Shown: one piece after another, positions 25,315 to 34,161 of the stretch
Numbering within the stretch: the stretch's first letter is position 1
Layout of the letters: each line of letters opens with the position of its first letter
Assembly (NCBI RefSeq): GCF_006385685.1
Contig: NZ_VFRP01000025.1
Coordinates: 1 to 60,813, forward strand
Reading direction: 5' to 3'
DNA from: Amaricoccus solimangrovi
GTDB lineage: Bacteria; Pseudomonadota; Alphaproteobacteria; Rhodobacterales; Rhodobacteraceae
Length of the DNA: 60,813 bases
The notes under the pieces: generated by a model
Database searches by the model: none
What the model was told of the DNA's origin: nothing
The model's input: the letters and a program-made list of their open reading frames with translations, nothing else
Program-made: the position numbers and the translations under genes

Positions 25315-26087
25315 TGCCCCAGCTCCGCGTCGTCCTCGCCGAGATAGGCGGCGATCACCGCCTCGTCGGCGCGGATCGCCTCGGGTTTGCCCTCGGCTAT
25401 CTTCGAGCCGAAGGAGATGACGACGATCCAGTCCGAGATCCGCATCACCGCGCGCATGTCATGCTCGACGAGCAGCACGGTGATGCCGCGCGCGCGGATC
25501 CCCTGCACCATCTCCATCGCGCGGTCGGTCTCGTCGGGGTTCATGCCCGCGAAGGGCTCGTCGAGCAGCAGCAGCCGCGGCCGCGCCGCCATGGCAATCG
25601 CGATCCCGAGCCCGCGCAGGTAGCCGTGCGGCAGGTTCACCGCCGTCTCGTCCTTGACATGGCCGAGGCCGAGATAGTCGAGGATCTCCGCCGCGCTGTC
25701 GCGGATGCGGAGCGTGTCCGCGCGCGCCCGGCGGGAGCCGGCGAAGATCCCGAAGGGCCCGGCGGTCAGGCCGAGCTGGTGGGCGACGACGACGTTCTCG
25801 AGCGCGGTCATCTCCTTGAAGACCGTGGTCTCCTGGAAGGTCCGCACCACGCCCATCCGCGCCACCCTGTGCGGCTTCAGCCCGCTGACCTGCCGCCCGT
25901 CGAAGCGCACTCGGCCGGCGGTGGGGGCGAGGAAGGAGGAGATGAGCTTGAAGAGCGTGGACTTTCCCGCGCCGTTCGGGCCGATCACCGAGCAGATCTG
26001 GCCCTGCTCGACGACGAAGCTCACGTCGTTGACGGCGGTCAGCCCGCCGAACTGCTTGGTCAGGCCCTCGACTTCCAGGAGGCTCAT
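25311..26087 (-). CDS. livG: LivG-type ABC transporter ATPase (module B)
   Basis: A 258-residue nucleotide-binding subunit with Walker A GPNGAGKST, Q-loop FQETTVFKEMTALENV and Walker B LLLLDEPFAGMN. The signature segment NLPHGYLRGLGIAIAM is less canonical than the usual LPYGxQRRLEIARAL. The start and stop each overlap a neighbour by 4 bp. Confidence 0.92.
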   Translation of the reverse strand: MSLLEVEGLTKQFGGLTAVNDVSFVVEQGQICSVIGPNGAGKSTLFKLISSFLAPTAGRVRFDGRQVSGLKPHRVARMGVVRTFQETTVFKEMTALENVVVAHQLGLTAGPFGIFAGSRRARADTLRIRDSAAEILDYLGLGHVKDETAVNLPHGYLRGLGIAIAMAARPRLLLLDEPFAGMNPDETDRAMEMVQGIRARGITVLLVEHDMRAVMRISDWIVVISFGSKIAEGKPEAIRADEAVIAAYLGEDDAELGH

Positions 26088-27058
26088 TCGCGGCCTCCGA
26101 GCAGCCGACGCAGGCTGAGAAGGCCGTTCGGCAGGAACAGCATCACCACGATCATCAGGATGCCGTAGAGCAGCGCCTGATATTCCTGGATGGCGCGCAG
26201 GAGTTCGAAGGCGATCACGAGCGCGAAGGTGCCGACGATCGGGCCGAGCACGAATTCGAGCCCGCCGAGGAAGCAGTAGAGCATGAAGTTGATGGAATCC
26301 GACACGGTGTAGGTCTGGGGATAGACGTTCTGCTGCAGGCTCGCGAAGGCGCCGCCGGCGATCCCGCCCATGAAGCAGCAGATTGTGAAGGCCATGGCGC
26401 GGTAGAGCGCCACGTCGATGCCGATCGAGGCCGCGAGCTCCTCGTTCTGCCGCATCGAGCGGAAGACCCCGCCGATGCGGCTCTCCTGCAGCCGCCAGAT
26501 CCCGGCGTAGCCGACTAGGAGCAAGACGGCGGCGAAGAGGTAGAAGTCCATCGGGCTGGCGATGCCGGGCGGCGTCGGAATGTTGGTGACGCTGCCCGCG
26601 CCGCCGAGATTGCCGATGTTGAGGAAGACGAGGCGCACCGCCTCGGTCAGGCTGAGTGTGACCATCGCGAAATAGATCCCGCGCAGCCGGAGCAGCGGCC
26701 AGCCGATCACGAAGCCGATCACCGCCGCGAAGAGCCCGGCGAGCGGCAGCGCCACCCAGAAGGAGAGGCCGAGCGCGGTGGTGAGGAGCCCGACGGTATA
26801 GCCGCCGATGAGCGCGAAGGCGCCCTGGGCGATGTTCACCCGGCCGATCGAGAAGGTGAGCCAGACGCCGAGGCTGCCGAAGGAGAGCAGGCAGGCGTTG
26901 GTGACGACGTTGAGCCAGTAGGGCATGCCGCCGAGAAAGAGCGGCACGCCGATCAGGAGCAGGGCCGCGAGCGGCGCGAAGACGAGAAGGAACCGGCCGG
27001 CCCCGCTTCGGGCGGGCGGCTGGACGACGGCGGGCGGGGAGGTATCGATCTGCGCCAT
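26084..27058 (-). CDS. livM: LivM-type ABC permease (module B)
   Basis: A 324-residue membrane protein with a Pro/Ala-rich cytosolic N-terminus (residues 1-22). It has the BPD_transp_2 blocks GRVNIAQGAFALIGGYTVGL and RLRGIYFAMVTLSLTEAVRL, the cytosolic loop RQNEELAASIGIDVALYR, and the C-terminal LPNGLLSLRR. It pairs with LivH, encoded 3 bp upstream. Confidence 0.92.
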   Translation of the reverse strand: MAQIDTSPPAVVQPPARSGAGRFLLVFAPLAALLLIGVPLFLGGMPYWLNVVTNACLLSFGSLGVWLTFSIGRVNIAQGAFALIGGYTVGLLTTALGLSFWVALPLAGLFAAVIGFVIGWPLLRLRGIYFAMVTLSLTEAVRLVFLNIGNLGGAGSVTNIPTPPGIASPMDFYLFAAVLLLVGYAGIWRLQESRIGGVFRSMRQNEELAASIGIDVALYRAMAFTICCFMGGIAGGAFASLQQNVYPQTYTVSDSINFMLYCFLGGLEFVLGPIVGTFALVIAFELLRAIQEYQALLYGILMIVVMLFLPNGLLSLRRLLGGRE

Positions 27059-27061
27059 GGT

Positions 27062-27922
27062 TCAGCCCCAGGGCTTGCCCATGATCCCCTGCGGGCGGAT
27101 CAGGAGGAACAGGATCAGCGCCACGAAGATCATCAGGTAGGTGAGGGAGCCGGGCAGATAGGCGTAGCCGAAGGCCTCGATGAAGCCGAGCGCCACCGCC
27201 CCGAGCAGCGCGCCCGAGACGACGCCGGCGCCGCCGATCATGATCATGATGAAGGCCTTGGTCGAGATCGCGGTGCCGATACCCGCGTTGACGCCGGAGA
27301 CGGTGATGAGAAGGCCGCCGGCGATCCCCGCGAGCGCCGCGCCGAGGCCGAAGCCGAGGGTCGAGATCCGCGCCGTGTCGACGCCCATCAGGAGCGTCGC
27401 GGTCCGGTCCTGCGCCAGCGCGCGCATCGCGCGGCCGGTCTTCGAATAGGTGACGAAGAGCAGTATCGCGACGATGAGCACGAGCGAGATCCCGAAGACG
27501 AGCGCGCGGTTCGCGGGCAGGAAGGCGTCGCCGATCCGGTAGACGCCGGTGACGATCGGCGGGATGCCGCGCTGCTTTTCGCCGAAGAGCGAGAGCGCCG
27601 CGTTCTCGAGCAGGAGCGCCGTGCCGACCGCGAGCAGCATCGTGTTCTCCTCGCGCGTCGAATCGCGCATCACGCGGCGGAAAAAGAACACCTCGAAGGC
27701 CATGCCGATCAGCCCGACGGCGACCGCGGCCATGGCGAGTCCCACCGCGTAGGGCAGGCCGAGCTGGGCGACGGTCCAGTAGACGATCAGGCCGCCGAAC
27801 ATGAACATCTGGCCATGTGCGAAATTCAGCACGTTCATGATGCTGAAGATGAGCGTGATGCCGAGGGCGATCAGCGCGTAGTTGGCGGCGAGGATCGCGC
27901 CATTGACGAGGATCTGTTCCAT
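27062..27922 (-). CDS. livH: LivH-type ABC permease (module B)
   Basis: A 286-residue membrane protein with the LivH hallmarks: ALIALGITLIFSIMNVLNFA near residue 20, AHGQMFMFGG, the cytosolic loop TGRAMRALAQDRTATLLMGV, and IMIGGAGVVSGALLGAVALG. It is the first gene after the binding-protein gene, across a 50-bp gap that holds a hairpin. Confidence 0.92.
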   Translation of the reverse strand: MEQILVNGAILAANYALIALGITLIFSIMNVLNFAHGQMFMFGGLIVYWTVAQLGLPYAVGLAMAAVAVGLIGMAFEVFFFRRVMRDSTREENTMLLAVGTALLLENAALSLFGEKQRGIPPIVTGVYRIGDAFLPANRALVFGISLVLIVAILLFVTYSKTGRAMRALAQDRTATLLMGVDTARISTLGFGLGAALAGIAGGLLITVSGVNAGIGTAISTKAFIMIMIGGAGVVSGALLGAVALGFIEAFGYAYLPGSLTYLMIFVALILFLLIRPQGIMGKPWG

Positions 27923-27941
27923 GCGGTTCCCGGAGCAGGTG

Positions 27942-27966
27942 CGGGACGGGTCAGGGGCCCGTCCCG
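27942..27966 (-). other. Perfect intercistronic hairpin after the module B binding-protein gene
   Basis: CGGGACGGG (27942-27950), a 7-base loop and CCCGTCCCG (27958-27966) form a 9-bp perfect stem just after the stop codon at 27973. There is no T-tract, so mRNA stabilisation or partial termination between the binding protein and the permeases is more likely than full termination. Confidence 0.65.
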
Positions 27967-27972
27967 GTCAGG

Positions 27973-29175
27973 TCAGGACGCCACGCTGCCGATCGAGAGC
28001 GTGGTGAAATCGCCGCCCTTCGTCTCGGTGATGACCATGGGCACGCCGATCTGACGCTTCTGCCCGTAGTCGGCCATGCCGACATAGGTAAGCGCGGCGT
28101 CTTCCTTCAGGAACGGGTTCCTCTCCGAGAAGCCGTCGACCGCCTTCTGGAAGAGGGCGATGTCGCCGATGCCGGCGGCGCCGGTCCGCCGCAGCGTCAT
28201 GAGGATCATCTCGAGCGCGTAGGCCTTCGTGCCGGCCTCGTCGTTCCACTCGCCGGCGACGGCGTTATACTTCTCGATGAAGTCTTCCATGTAGGCCGAG
28301 CGGATCTCTGGCGTCGAGGCGCCGCCGATCGAGACGAGCCCGTCGCCGTACTCGCCCGCGACTTCGCGGATGATCTTGATGTCCTGCGCCGCCTCCGACG
28401 AGAAGAGGCCGACATAGCCCATTTCGCGGGCCGAGCGCATGATCTGCGGGCAGTGCGCCGGGGCGACGGCCGACATCACGATGAGATCGGGATTTTGGCC
28501 GACGATGTTCGCGACGACGGGGAAGAAGTCGGTGACGCTCGGCTCGTAGGTGTCCTGGGCCAGGATCTCGAGCCCGAGCCCCTCGGCGACCTTCACCGCT
28601 TCGTCGCGCTGAAGGAGGCCGTCGGAATCGTTTCTGGCGAGGAAGGCGACCTTCTTCACGCCGCGCTCGTCGCGCAGGATCTTGTACATGACCGGCGCCA
28701 CCTGATAGCTCGCGATCATCCCGAGAATGGCGTTCCGGGCCGGGGCCGTGTAGAGCGAACGGTCGAAGGCGTAGGGAATGTACATCGCCTGGTTCTTCTC
28801 GGCGATCGGCCGGACCGAGGTCGCGGTCGTGTCCATGTTCGGGCCGATGAAGTAGCGGATACCCTCCTCTCCGGTCAGGCGCTCGGCCCCCGAGACCGTG
28901 AGCTTCGGGTCGTTGCGGTCGTCCACCGAGACGATCTCGATCCGGTAGAGTTCGCCGTCGATCTCGACGCCGCCCCTGGCGTTGTACATCTCCGCCGTCG
29001 CCATCGCGGAATACTTGTTCACGAGGCCCCAGGAGGCCTCGGGTCCGCTCATCACGCCGAGCTGGCCGATCTTCAACACCTTGCCCTCGGCGCGCACGCG
29101 CATCGGCGCGCCGATCGCGCTTGCCAGTGTCAGCGCGCCGGCGCCTTTGAGGATATCGCGGCGGGTGGTCGTCAT
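27973..29175 (-). CDS. LivK-like periplasmic substrate-binding protein (module B)
   Basis: A 400-residue type I binding protein with a Tat-like signal (TTTRRDILKGAG, then a hydrophobic core to about residue 29). The mature part begins GKVLKIGQLGVMSGPEASWG; it includes RYFIGPNMDTTATSVRPIAE and AFLARNDSDGLLQRDEAVK. GAGGGG-like purine-rich sequence precedes ATG 29175. It heads the operon that also encodes hydantoin-processing enzymes, so hydantoins or carbamoyl amino acids are the likely ligands (inference). Confidence 0.9.
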   Translation of the reverse strand: MTTTRRDILKGAGALTLASAIGAPMRVRAEGKVLKIGQLGVMSGPEASWGLVNKYSAMATAEMYNARGGVEIDGELYRIEIVSVDDRNDPKLTVSGAERLTGEEGIRYFIGPNMDTTATSVRPIAEKNQAMYIPYAFDRSLYTAPARNAILGMIASYQVAPVMYKILRDERGVKKVAFLARNDSDGLLQRDEAVKVAEGLGLEILAQDTYEPSVTDFFPVVANIVGQNPDLIVMSAVAPAHCPQIMRSAREMGYVGLFSSEAAQDIKIIREVAGEYGDGLVSIGGASTPEIRSAYMEDFIEKYNAVAGEWNDEAGTKAYALEMILMTLRRTGAAGIGDIALFQKAVDGFSERNPFLKEDAALTYVGMADYGQKRQIGVPMVITETKGGDFTTLSIGSVAS

Positions 29176-29225
29176 CTGTCTGCCCCTCTGTGTTCAACGG
29201 AGTTCAGGCTGTGGATATTCCCGTG

Positions 29226-29253
29226 AGTGGAATATTGTCCTCTGGATAGAACA
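29226..29253. promoter_or_regulatory. Presumed IclR operator upstream of the module B importer operon
   Basis: A 28-bp block containing agtggaa, gtcct and atag..aca at fixed spacing recurs at 30416-30443 with 20 of 28 bases identical. It includes TGGAA...TCC, similar in form to the IclR box of E. coli (TGGAAAT..TTCCA). It lies about 50 bp upstream of the livK start codon. The regulator gene lies between the two copies. Confidence 0.6.
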
Positions 29254-29368
29254 CATGCTGTTGAGGCGAGGGGCGCGGTGTCAACCAGGTCGAAGGGACA
29301 TTCGGGGCAAAAGGAGAAGATTGCGCGCCAGGGAGGCAGTGCTGCTCAAACAGCGCGCAGCGGGAGGA

Positions 29369-30289
29369 TCAGCCGAGGGGAAGGCCTGTCGGCGCGACGG
29401 GAAACCCCGACGGAACGCGCCCGAGCACGGAGGCGTTGATCGCCGCGGCGGCGCGGATGATCTCCTGCGCCAGCACGGGTTCGCGCGGCGCCATGTTGCT
29501 CAGGAGACCCGAACACGTGAAGACGTAGGCGACCTCACCCTGCTTGTCGAAGATCGGCATGCCGAGCGCCATGAGCCCCTCGGTGAACTCCCCGACGCTT
29601 CGCGCATAGCCTCGCCGGCGCGTCTCGGCTATCTCGTGGCGGACCTCCCCCTCGCTCAGCAAACTGGAGCGGGTATAGCGCACGGGCGACCAGCCCCGCA
29701 TCCAGGCCTCGATCCTCTCCTCGGATTGCCAGGCGATGTAAGCACGTGAATTGGCTGTTGAATCCCGAGGGAAATGATGGCCGATCGGGAAGGAGACCTC
29801 CATCGCATTCGGCAGGTTGAACTTGTCGATCACGACGAAACTGTCATCCGGCAAAGGCTGCGCCAGCACCGATGGAATGCCGATCCGCAGCACGAGCCGC
29901 GTCAGTTCCGCGCGGATTCGGTCGAGCACGGGACCTCCGTGCAGCGACGAGGCGACCGCGATGATCCCGGAGCCGAGTTCGTAGGTCTTGAGCCGCCCGT
30001 CAAACCGGAGCCATCCGAAATGGGCCAAAGTCTTCAAGATGTTATGGCAGTGGCTCTTCGAAATCGCGAGGGTCGACGAAATCTCGGCCAAGGTCGCGAC
30101 ATGGGGGGGTGTCCGATTGATGTAGTCGAGGATCAAGATCGCATTTTCCAGCGCCGGGACAATCCCCGGCGCCCGCGTGCGCGGAAGCGCCTGGTCCTCG
30201 GCGATGAGCTGCCAGCGATTGCCCTCCCGGCGCAGCTGCGATCGGTAGAGCCCAGCCGGGTCGTCCCGCGGTCCGTCTTCCTCCACCAT
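29369..30289 (-). CDS. IclR-family transcriptional regulator (module B)
   Basis: A 306-residue regulator with a 45-residue N-terminal extension, a winged-helix domain (about 48-110; TLAEISSTLAISKSHCHNIL) and an IclR effector domain (about 125-295; RRRGYARSVGEFTEGLMALG). ATG 30289 is preceded by AGGAG at good spacing. It shares the same domain plan and many identical blocks with the second IclR at 41375 (KSHCHNIL/KSHCHSIL, SFVVID, SVGEFT), so the two are paralogues. It is flanked by the two operator-like blocks and probably controls both flanking units. Confidence 0.92.
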   Translation of the reverse strand: MVEEDGPRDDPAGLYRSQLRREGNRWQLIAEDQALPRTRAPGIVPALENAILILDYINRTPPHVATLAEISSTLAISKSHCHNILKTLAHFGWLRFDGRLKTYELGSGIIAVASSLHGGPVLDRIRAELTRLVLRIGIPSVLAQPLPDDSFVVIDKFNLPNAMEVSFPIGHHFPRDSTANSRAYIAWQSEERIEAWMRGWSPVRYTRSSLLSEGEVRHEIAETRRRGYARSVGEFTEGLMALGMPIFDKQGEVAYVFTCSGLLSNMAPREPVLAQEIIRAAAAINASVLGRVPSGFPVAPTGLPLG

Positions 30290-30415
30290 GCGCGCTCCTT
30301 TCGTCGTTCCGTCCCGGGAAGGCGATTCCGCCGGTCGCGCCGTGTCAAGTTTCGCGGCGCCACCGCTTTCGTTTCATCCCCTCTTGACGTGTCTCGCCGT
30401 CTCAATCAATCCTTC

Positions 30416-30443
30416 AGTGGAACAACGTCCTTCATATAGTACA
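30416..30443. promoter_or_regulatory. Presumed IclR operator and promoter region of the D-hydantoinase unit
   Basis: The block shares agtggaa, gtcct and atag.aca with 29226-29253 in the same orientation and spacing. A possible -10 TATAGT (30435-30440) lies inside it for the rightward hydantoinase gene 50 bp downstream, with no good -35, as expected for an activator-dependent promoter. Confidence 0.6.
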
Positions 30444-30489
30444 AATTCGCCCTTCCGGCGATTTTAACCCCACCCCGCAGGAGCAGCCC

Positions 30490-31869
30490 ATGGATCTTGT
30501 CGTCCGCAACGGAACGGTCGTGACCGCGAGCGGTGTGTCGAAAGCCGACCTCGGCATCGCCGATGGGCGCATCGCCCAGATCGGCGGAGATTTCGCCCGG
30601 GACCTGCCGGCCATCGACGCGGCCGGCTGCTTCGTGATGCCGGGCGGCATCGACGTGCACACCCATCTCGATTCGACCGACTTCAACACCCAGTCGGCCG
30701 ACAATTTCGAGACCGGCACCATCGCCGCGGCCTGCGGCGGCACCACGACGGTGATCGATTTCTGCGCCCAAGCGCATGGCCAGAGCCTCGCCGACGCGAT
30801 CGCCAACTGGGATTCGAAGGCCGGCGACAAGGCGGCGATCGACTACGGCTATCACATCATCATCGTCGACATGAACGACGCGGTGTTCGAGGAGCTCGGC
30901 ACGTTGCCGGAGAAGGGCATCACCTCGTTCAAGCTCTTCATGGCCTATCGCGGCATGAACATGATCGACGACGTGACGCTCCTGAAGGCGCTCGACCAGG
31001 CCAAGCGCTCCGGCGCGCTCGTCATGGTCCACGCCGAGAACGGCGACGCCGCCGACTACCTGCGCGACAAGTTCGTGGCCGAGGGCAAGACCGAGCCCTA
31101 CTACCACGCGCTGAGCCGGCCGTCGCGGGTGGAATCCGAGGCGACGGCGCGCGCGATCGCGCTGGCCGAGATCGTCGGCACCTCGATCTATGTCGTGCAT
31201 CTCACCTGCGCCGACGCGCTCGACGAACTCATCCGCGCCAAGCGCCGCGGCGTCGATGCGATGGCCGAGACCTGCACCCAGTATCTCTACCTCACCAAGG
31301 AAGACCTCGCCCGGCCCGACTTCGAGGGGGCGAAATTCGTCTTCACCCCGCCGGCGCGCACGGTCGAGGATCAGGAGGTGCTCTGGGACGCGCTCGCGAA
31401 CCGGGTGCTGGAGACGGTTTCCTCGGACCATTGCTCCTGGCTCTTCAAGGGCCACAAGGACAAGGGCAAGGATGACTTCCGCAAGATCCCGAACGGGGCG
31501 CCGGGCGTCGAGGAGCGGCTGATGATGGTCTATCAGGGCGTGAACGAGGGGCGGATCTCGCTGACCGAATTCGTCGACCTGGTGGCGACCCGGCCGGCGC
31601 AGGTCTTCGGCATGTTCCCGAAGAAGGGCACGATCGCGGTCGGCTCGGACGCGGATATCGTGATCTGGGACCCTGAAGCGGAGTTCACCATCACCCAGAG
31701 CGCGATGAACAACGCGATGGACTATTCCTCCTACGAGGGCCACGCGGTGAAGGGCCTGCCGCGCGACGTGCTGCTGCGCGGCAAGCAGATCGTGCGCGAC
31801 CGGGAATACATCGGCACGCCGGGCGAGGGGGAGTTCCTCCGCCGCGACCGCTACGTGCCCCGCAACTGA
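30490..31869 (+). CDS. hydA: D-hydantoinase / dihydropyrimidinase
   Basis: A 459-residue cyclic amidohydrolase. Metal ligands are His57 and His59 (DVHTHL), carboxylated Lys148 (SFKLFMAY), His181 (VHAENGD), His237 (VVHLTC) and Asp313 (SSDHC). Tyr153 in FMAYRG is the substrate-binding tyrosine of this family. It opens D-5-substituted hydantoins or dihydropyrimidines to N-carbamoyl acids. AGGAG lies six bases before ATG 30490. It is transcribed away from the IclR gene and followed 3 bp later by an FAD dehydrogenase. Confidence 0.94.
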   Translation: MDLVVRNGTVVTASGVSKADLGIADGRIAQIGGDFARDLPAIDAAGCFVMPGGIDVHTHLDSTDFNTQSADNFETGTIAAACGGTTTVIDFCAQAHGQSLADAIANWDSKAGDKAAIDYGYHIIIVDMNDAVFEELGTLPEKGITSFKLFMAYRGMNMIDDVTLLKALDQAKRSGALVMVHAENGDAADYLRDKFVAEGKTEPYYHALSRPSRVESEATARAIALAEIVGTSIYVVHLTCADALDELIRAKRRGVDAMAETCTQYLYLTKEDLARPDFEGAKFVFTPPARTVEDQEVLWDALANRVLETVSSDHCSWLFKGHKDKGKDDFRKIPNGAPGVEERLMMVYQGVNEGRISLTEFVDLVATRPAQVFGMFPKKGTIAVGSDADIVIWDPEAEFTITQSAMNNAMDYSSYEGHAVKGLPRDVLLRGKQIVRDREYIGTPGEGEFLRRDRYVPRN

Positions 31870-31872
31870 CCA

Positions 31873-33117
31873 GTGCGCGACGTCCTCGTCATCGGCGCCG
31901 GCATCGTCGGCGTCTCGGTCGCGCTTCACCTGCGCCGCCGCGGGCTCGACGTGCTGCTCGCCGACCGGGGGCGGCCGGGCCACGGCACCTCCTTCGGCAA
32001 TTCCGGCATCATCCAGCGCGAGGCGGTGGCGCCCTATGCCTTCCCGCGCGCGCCCCTGGATCTGCTCGCGGCGCTGGCGCGGCGGGGCGTCGACATCAGC
32101 TACCACCCCTCGGCGCTGCCGGCGACCGCCGGCGCGCTCCTGCGCTACTGGTGGCATTCGGCGCCCGCGCGGCACCGCCGCATCACGGCGGTCTATGCGA
32201 CGCTGATCGCACAGTCGCTCGCCGAGCACGCGCCGCTGGTCGAGCTGGCGGGAGCCGGGGATCTGGTCCGCAAGGCGGGCTGGCTCGACGCCTACCGCAC
32301 GCCGCGGCGGCTCGCCGAGGCGGCGGCGCGGGCCGAGGCGAACGCGCGGAGCTATGGCGTGCTGAGCGAGGCGATCGACGGCGCGGAGCTCGCGCGCCGC
32401 GAGCCGCATCTGATGGAGCCGATGGCCGGGGCGATCCACTGGTCCGATACCTGGACCATCCGCGACCCCGCCGCGCTGGTGGAGGCCTACGCCGGGGCCT
32501 TCGAGGGGCTCGGCGGCGCGCGCGCGACCGGCGAGGCGACGGGGCTCGCGCCGCGCGGCGCGGGCTGGAGGCTCGCGGTCGACGGACGCGAGGAAAGCGC
32601 GGAGGCGGTGGTGGTCGCGGCCGGGCCATGGTCGGACGGGATCACCCGCGGCCTCGGCTACCGCCTGCCGCTCTTCGTGAAGCGCGGCTACCACATGCAT
32701 TACGGGACCGATCCCGACCGGCCGCTCGGCAACTGGCTCGCCGATCTCGAGACCGGTTATCTCATGGCGCCGATGCGGGCCGGGATCCGGCTCACCACCG
32801 GCGCGGAACTGGCGCGCCAGACGGCGCCGGCCACGCCCCGGCAGCTCGCCGGCGCCGAGAAGGTCGCGCGGCGGCTCTTCCCGCTCGGCCTGCGGCTCGA
32901 CCCGGCGCCCTGGCTCGGCAGCCGGCCCTGCACGGTCGACATGCTGCCGGTCATCGGGCCGGCGCCGAAGCACGACAAGCTCTGGTTCGCCTTCGGGCAC
33001 GGGCATCAGGGGCTGACGCTCGGCCCGGCGACGGGCCGGCTTCTCGCCGAGCTGATGACCGGCGAGAAGCCCTATGTCGATCCGGCGCCCTTCGCGGCGA
33101 CGCGGTTCCGGGCCTGA
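31873..33117 (+). CDS. FAD-dependent D-amino-acid dehydrogenase-like oxidoreductase (DadA family)
   Basis: A 414-residue DAO-family flavoprotein. The start is GTG 31873, three bases after the hydantoinase stop. The N-terminal dinucleotide fold is VIGAGIVGVSVALHL, followed by TSFGNSGIIQREAVAPYAFP, typical of DadA-like proteins. The C-terminal part has CTVDMLPVIGPAP and FAFGHGHQGLTLGPATGRLL. Coupling with the D-hydantoinase points to oxidation of the released D-amino acid to its keto acid. Sarcosine or proline-like secondary amines are an alternative. Confidence 0.9.
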   Translation: MRDVLVIGAGIVGVSVALHLRRRGLDVLLADRGRPGHGTSFGNSGIIQREAVAPYAFPRAPLDLLAALARRGVDISYHPSALPATAGALLRYWWHSAPARHRRITAVYATLIAQSLAEHAPLVELAGAGDLVRKAGWLDAYRTPRRLAEAAARAEANARSYGVLSEAIDGAELARREPHLMEPMAGAIHWSDTWTIRDPAALVEAYAGAFEGLGGARATGEATGLAPRGAGWRLAVDGREESAEAVVVAAGPWSDGITRGLGYRLPLFVKRGYHMHYGTDPDRPLGNWLADLETGYLMAPMRAGIRLTTGAELARQTAPATPRQLAGAEKVARRLFPLGLRLDPAPWLGSRPCTVDMLPVIGPAPKHDKLWFAFGHGHQGLTLGPATGRLLAELMTGEKPYVDPAPFAATRFRA

Positions 33118-33121
33118 CGGC

Positions 33122-33775
33122 TCAGGCGGCCGGCGTCGCCTCGAGATAGGCGATCACCTCGGCCCCATCGACGACGTCGGCGTAGCGCAGGTCGATGTCG
33201 GTGAGGTTCGCCTCGTGCGCGATCGGGGACCGCTCGCCAACCGCGTCGCGCACCACGATGCCGTGCAGGTTGCGGTTATGCGCCGATTCCGCCGTGGCGC
33301 GGACGCAGCCGCTGGTGCTGCAGCCGGTGATGATCAGCGTGTCGATCCCGCGGGCGTTGAGATAGGCGTCGAAGGGCGTGCCGTAGAAGGCCGAGGCGCG
33401 CGGCTTGTTGAAGAGGGGCTCGTCGTCGCGCCGCTCGAGGCGCGGGTCGAGCTCCGCCATCTGGTCCGCGAGCGGGTTCGCGGCGCCGCTCCGCATCTGC
33501 GGCAGCTTGGCGCCGATCGGGCCCTTCACGTCGACCCGGTCGGGGCGCATCGTGGTGAAGAACACCGGATGCCCCGCCGCCCGCGCCGCCGCGAGAATGT
33601 CGCAGGTCCGCGTGACCACGGATTCGAGCCGGGTCGTGCCATGCTGCGACTTCTTCGGGTCGAGCCAGGAGCCGGCGAGGTCGATCACCACCACCGCCGG
33701 ACGCTTGCCGAAGCCGTTCCGGCCGCCGAACCCATGCTGGACGTAGAAGTCGCGAACGTCGTCTTCGTAGCTCAT
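33122..33775 (-). CDS. Isochorismatase-family cysteine hydrolase (N-carbamoylsarcosine amidase/NicF-like)
   Basis: A 217-residue cytosolic hydrolase with catalytic Asp32 (VVVIDLAGSW), Lys124 (FNKPRASAF) and Cys157 (TGCSTSGCVRATA). The downstream blocks VVRDAVGERSPIAHEANL and DIDLRYADVV are typical of N-carbamoylsarcosine amidohydrolase and maleamate amidohydrolase. It is the last gene of the module C operon and ends only 4 bp from the convergent FAD enzyme. Hydrolysis of an N-carbamoyl or amide compound is well supported; the exact substrate is not. Confidence 0.9.
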   Translation of the reverse strand: MSYEDDVRDFYVQHGFGGRNGFGKRPAVVVIDLAGSWLDPKKSQHGTTRLESVVTRTCDILAAARAAGHPVFFTTMRPDRVDVKGPIGAKLPQMRSGAANPLADQMAELDPRLERRDDEPLFNKPRASAFYGTPFDAYLNARGIDTLIITGCSTSGCVRATAESAHNRNLHGIVVRDAVGERSPIAHEANLTDIDLRYADVVDGAEVIAYLEATPAA

Positions 33776-33782
33776 TTTCGCC

Positions 33783-34139
33783 TCACGCCTTCAGAGCCGT
33801 CACCTGGATCTCGACCTTGAGACGCGGATCCGCGAGCCTGGCCTCGACGCAGGCGCGGACCGGCGCGCCGCCCTCGGGCAGCCAGGCGTCCCAGACCGCG
33901 TTCATCGCCTCGAAATCACCGATGTCGGGCAGCCAGACATAGGCGCTGAGGAGCGCGGTCTTGTCGGTGCCGGCCTCGGCGAGCAGCGCGTCGATCTTCG
34001 CGAGCGTCTGTTCGGTCTGGACGGTGATGTTCGCCTCGGGATCGTCGGCGACCTCGCCCGCCGTCATGACGAGCGTGCCCGAGAGCGGGAAGGTCACGGC
34101 ATGCGAGAGGCGGGTGCCGGGTTGGATGCGGGTAATCAT
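33783..34139 (-). CDS. RidA-family protein (module C)
   Basis: A 118-residue RidA/YjgF-like protein, starting at ATG 34139 (MITRIQPGTRLSHAV). It keeps QTEQTLAKIDALLAEAG, the conserved-Arg region GAPVRACVEARLADP and VEIQVTALK. It belongs to the more divergent RidA subfamilies and is only distantly like the module A copy. Removal of reactive imines or a ring-opening deamination is the probable role. Confidence 0.87.
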   Translation of the reverse strand: MITRIQPGTRLSHAVTFPLSGTLVMTAGEVADDPEANITVQTEQTLAKIDALLAEAGTDKTALLSAYVWLPDIGDFEAMNAVWDAWLPEGGAPVRACVEARLADPRLKVEIQVTALKA

Positions 34140-34161
34140 GGATCGTCCTTTGGGTCTTCGG

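Noticed and set aside
30406-33006. An 866-codon minus-strand open frame
   Set aside because: It is antisense to the D-hydantoinase and FAD enzyme, both of which have complete catalytic motifs.
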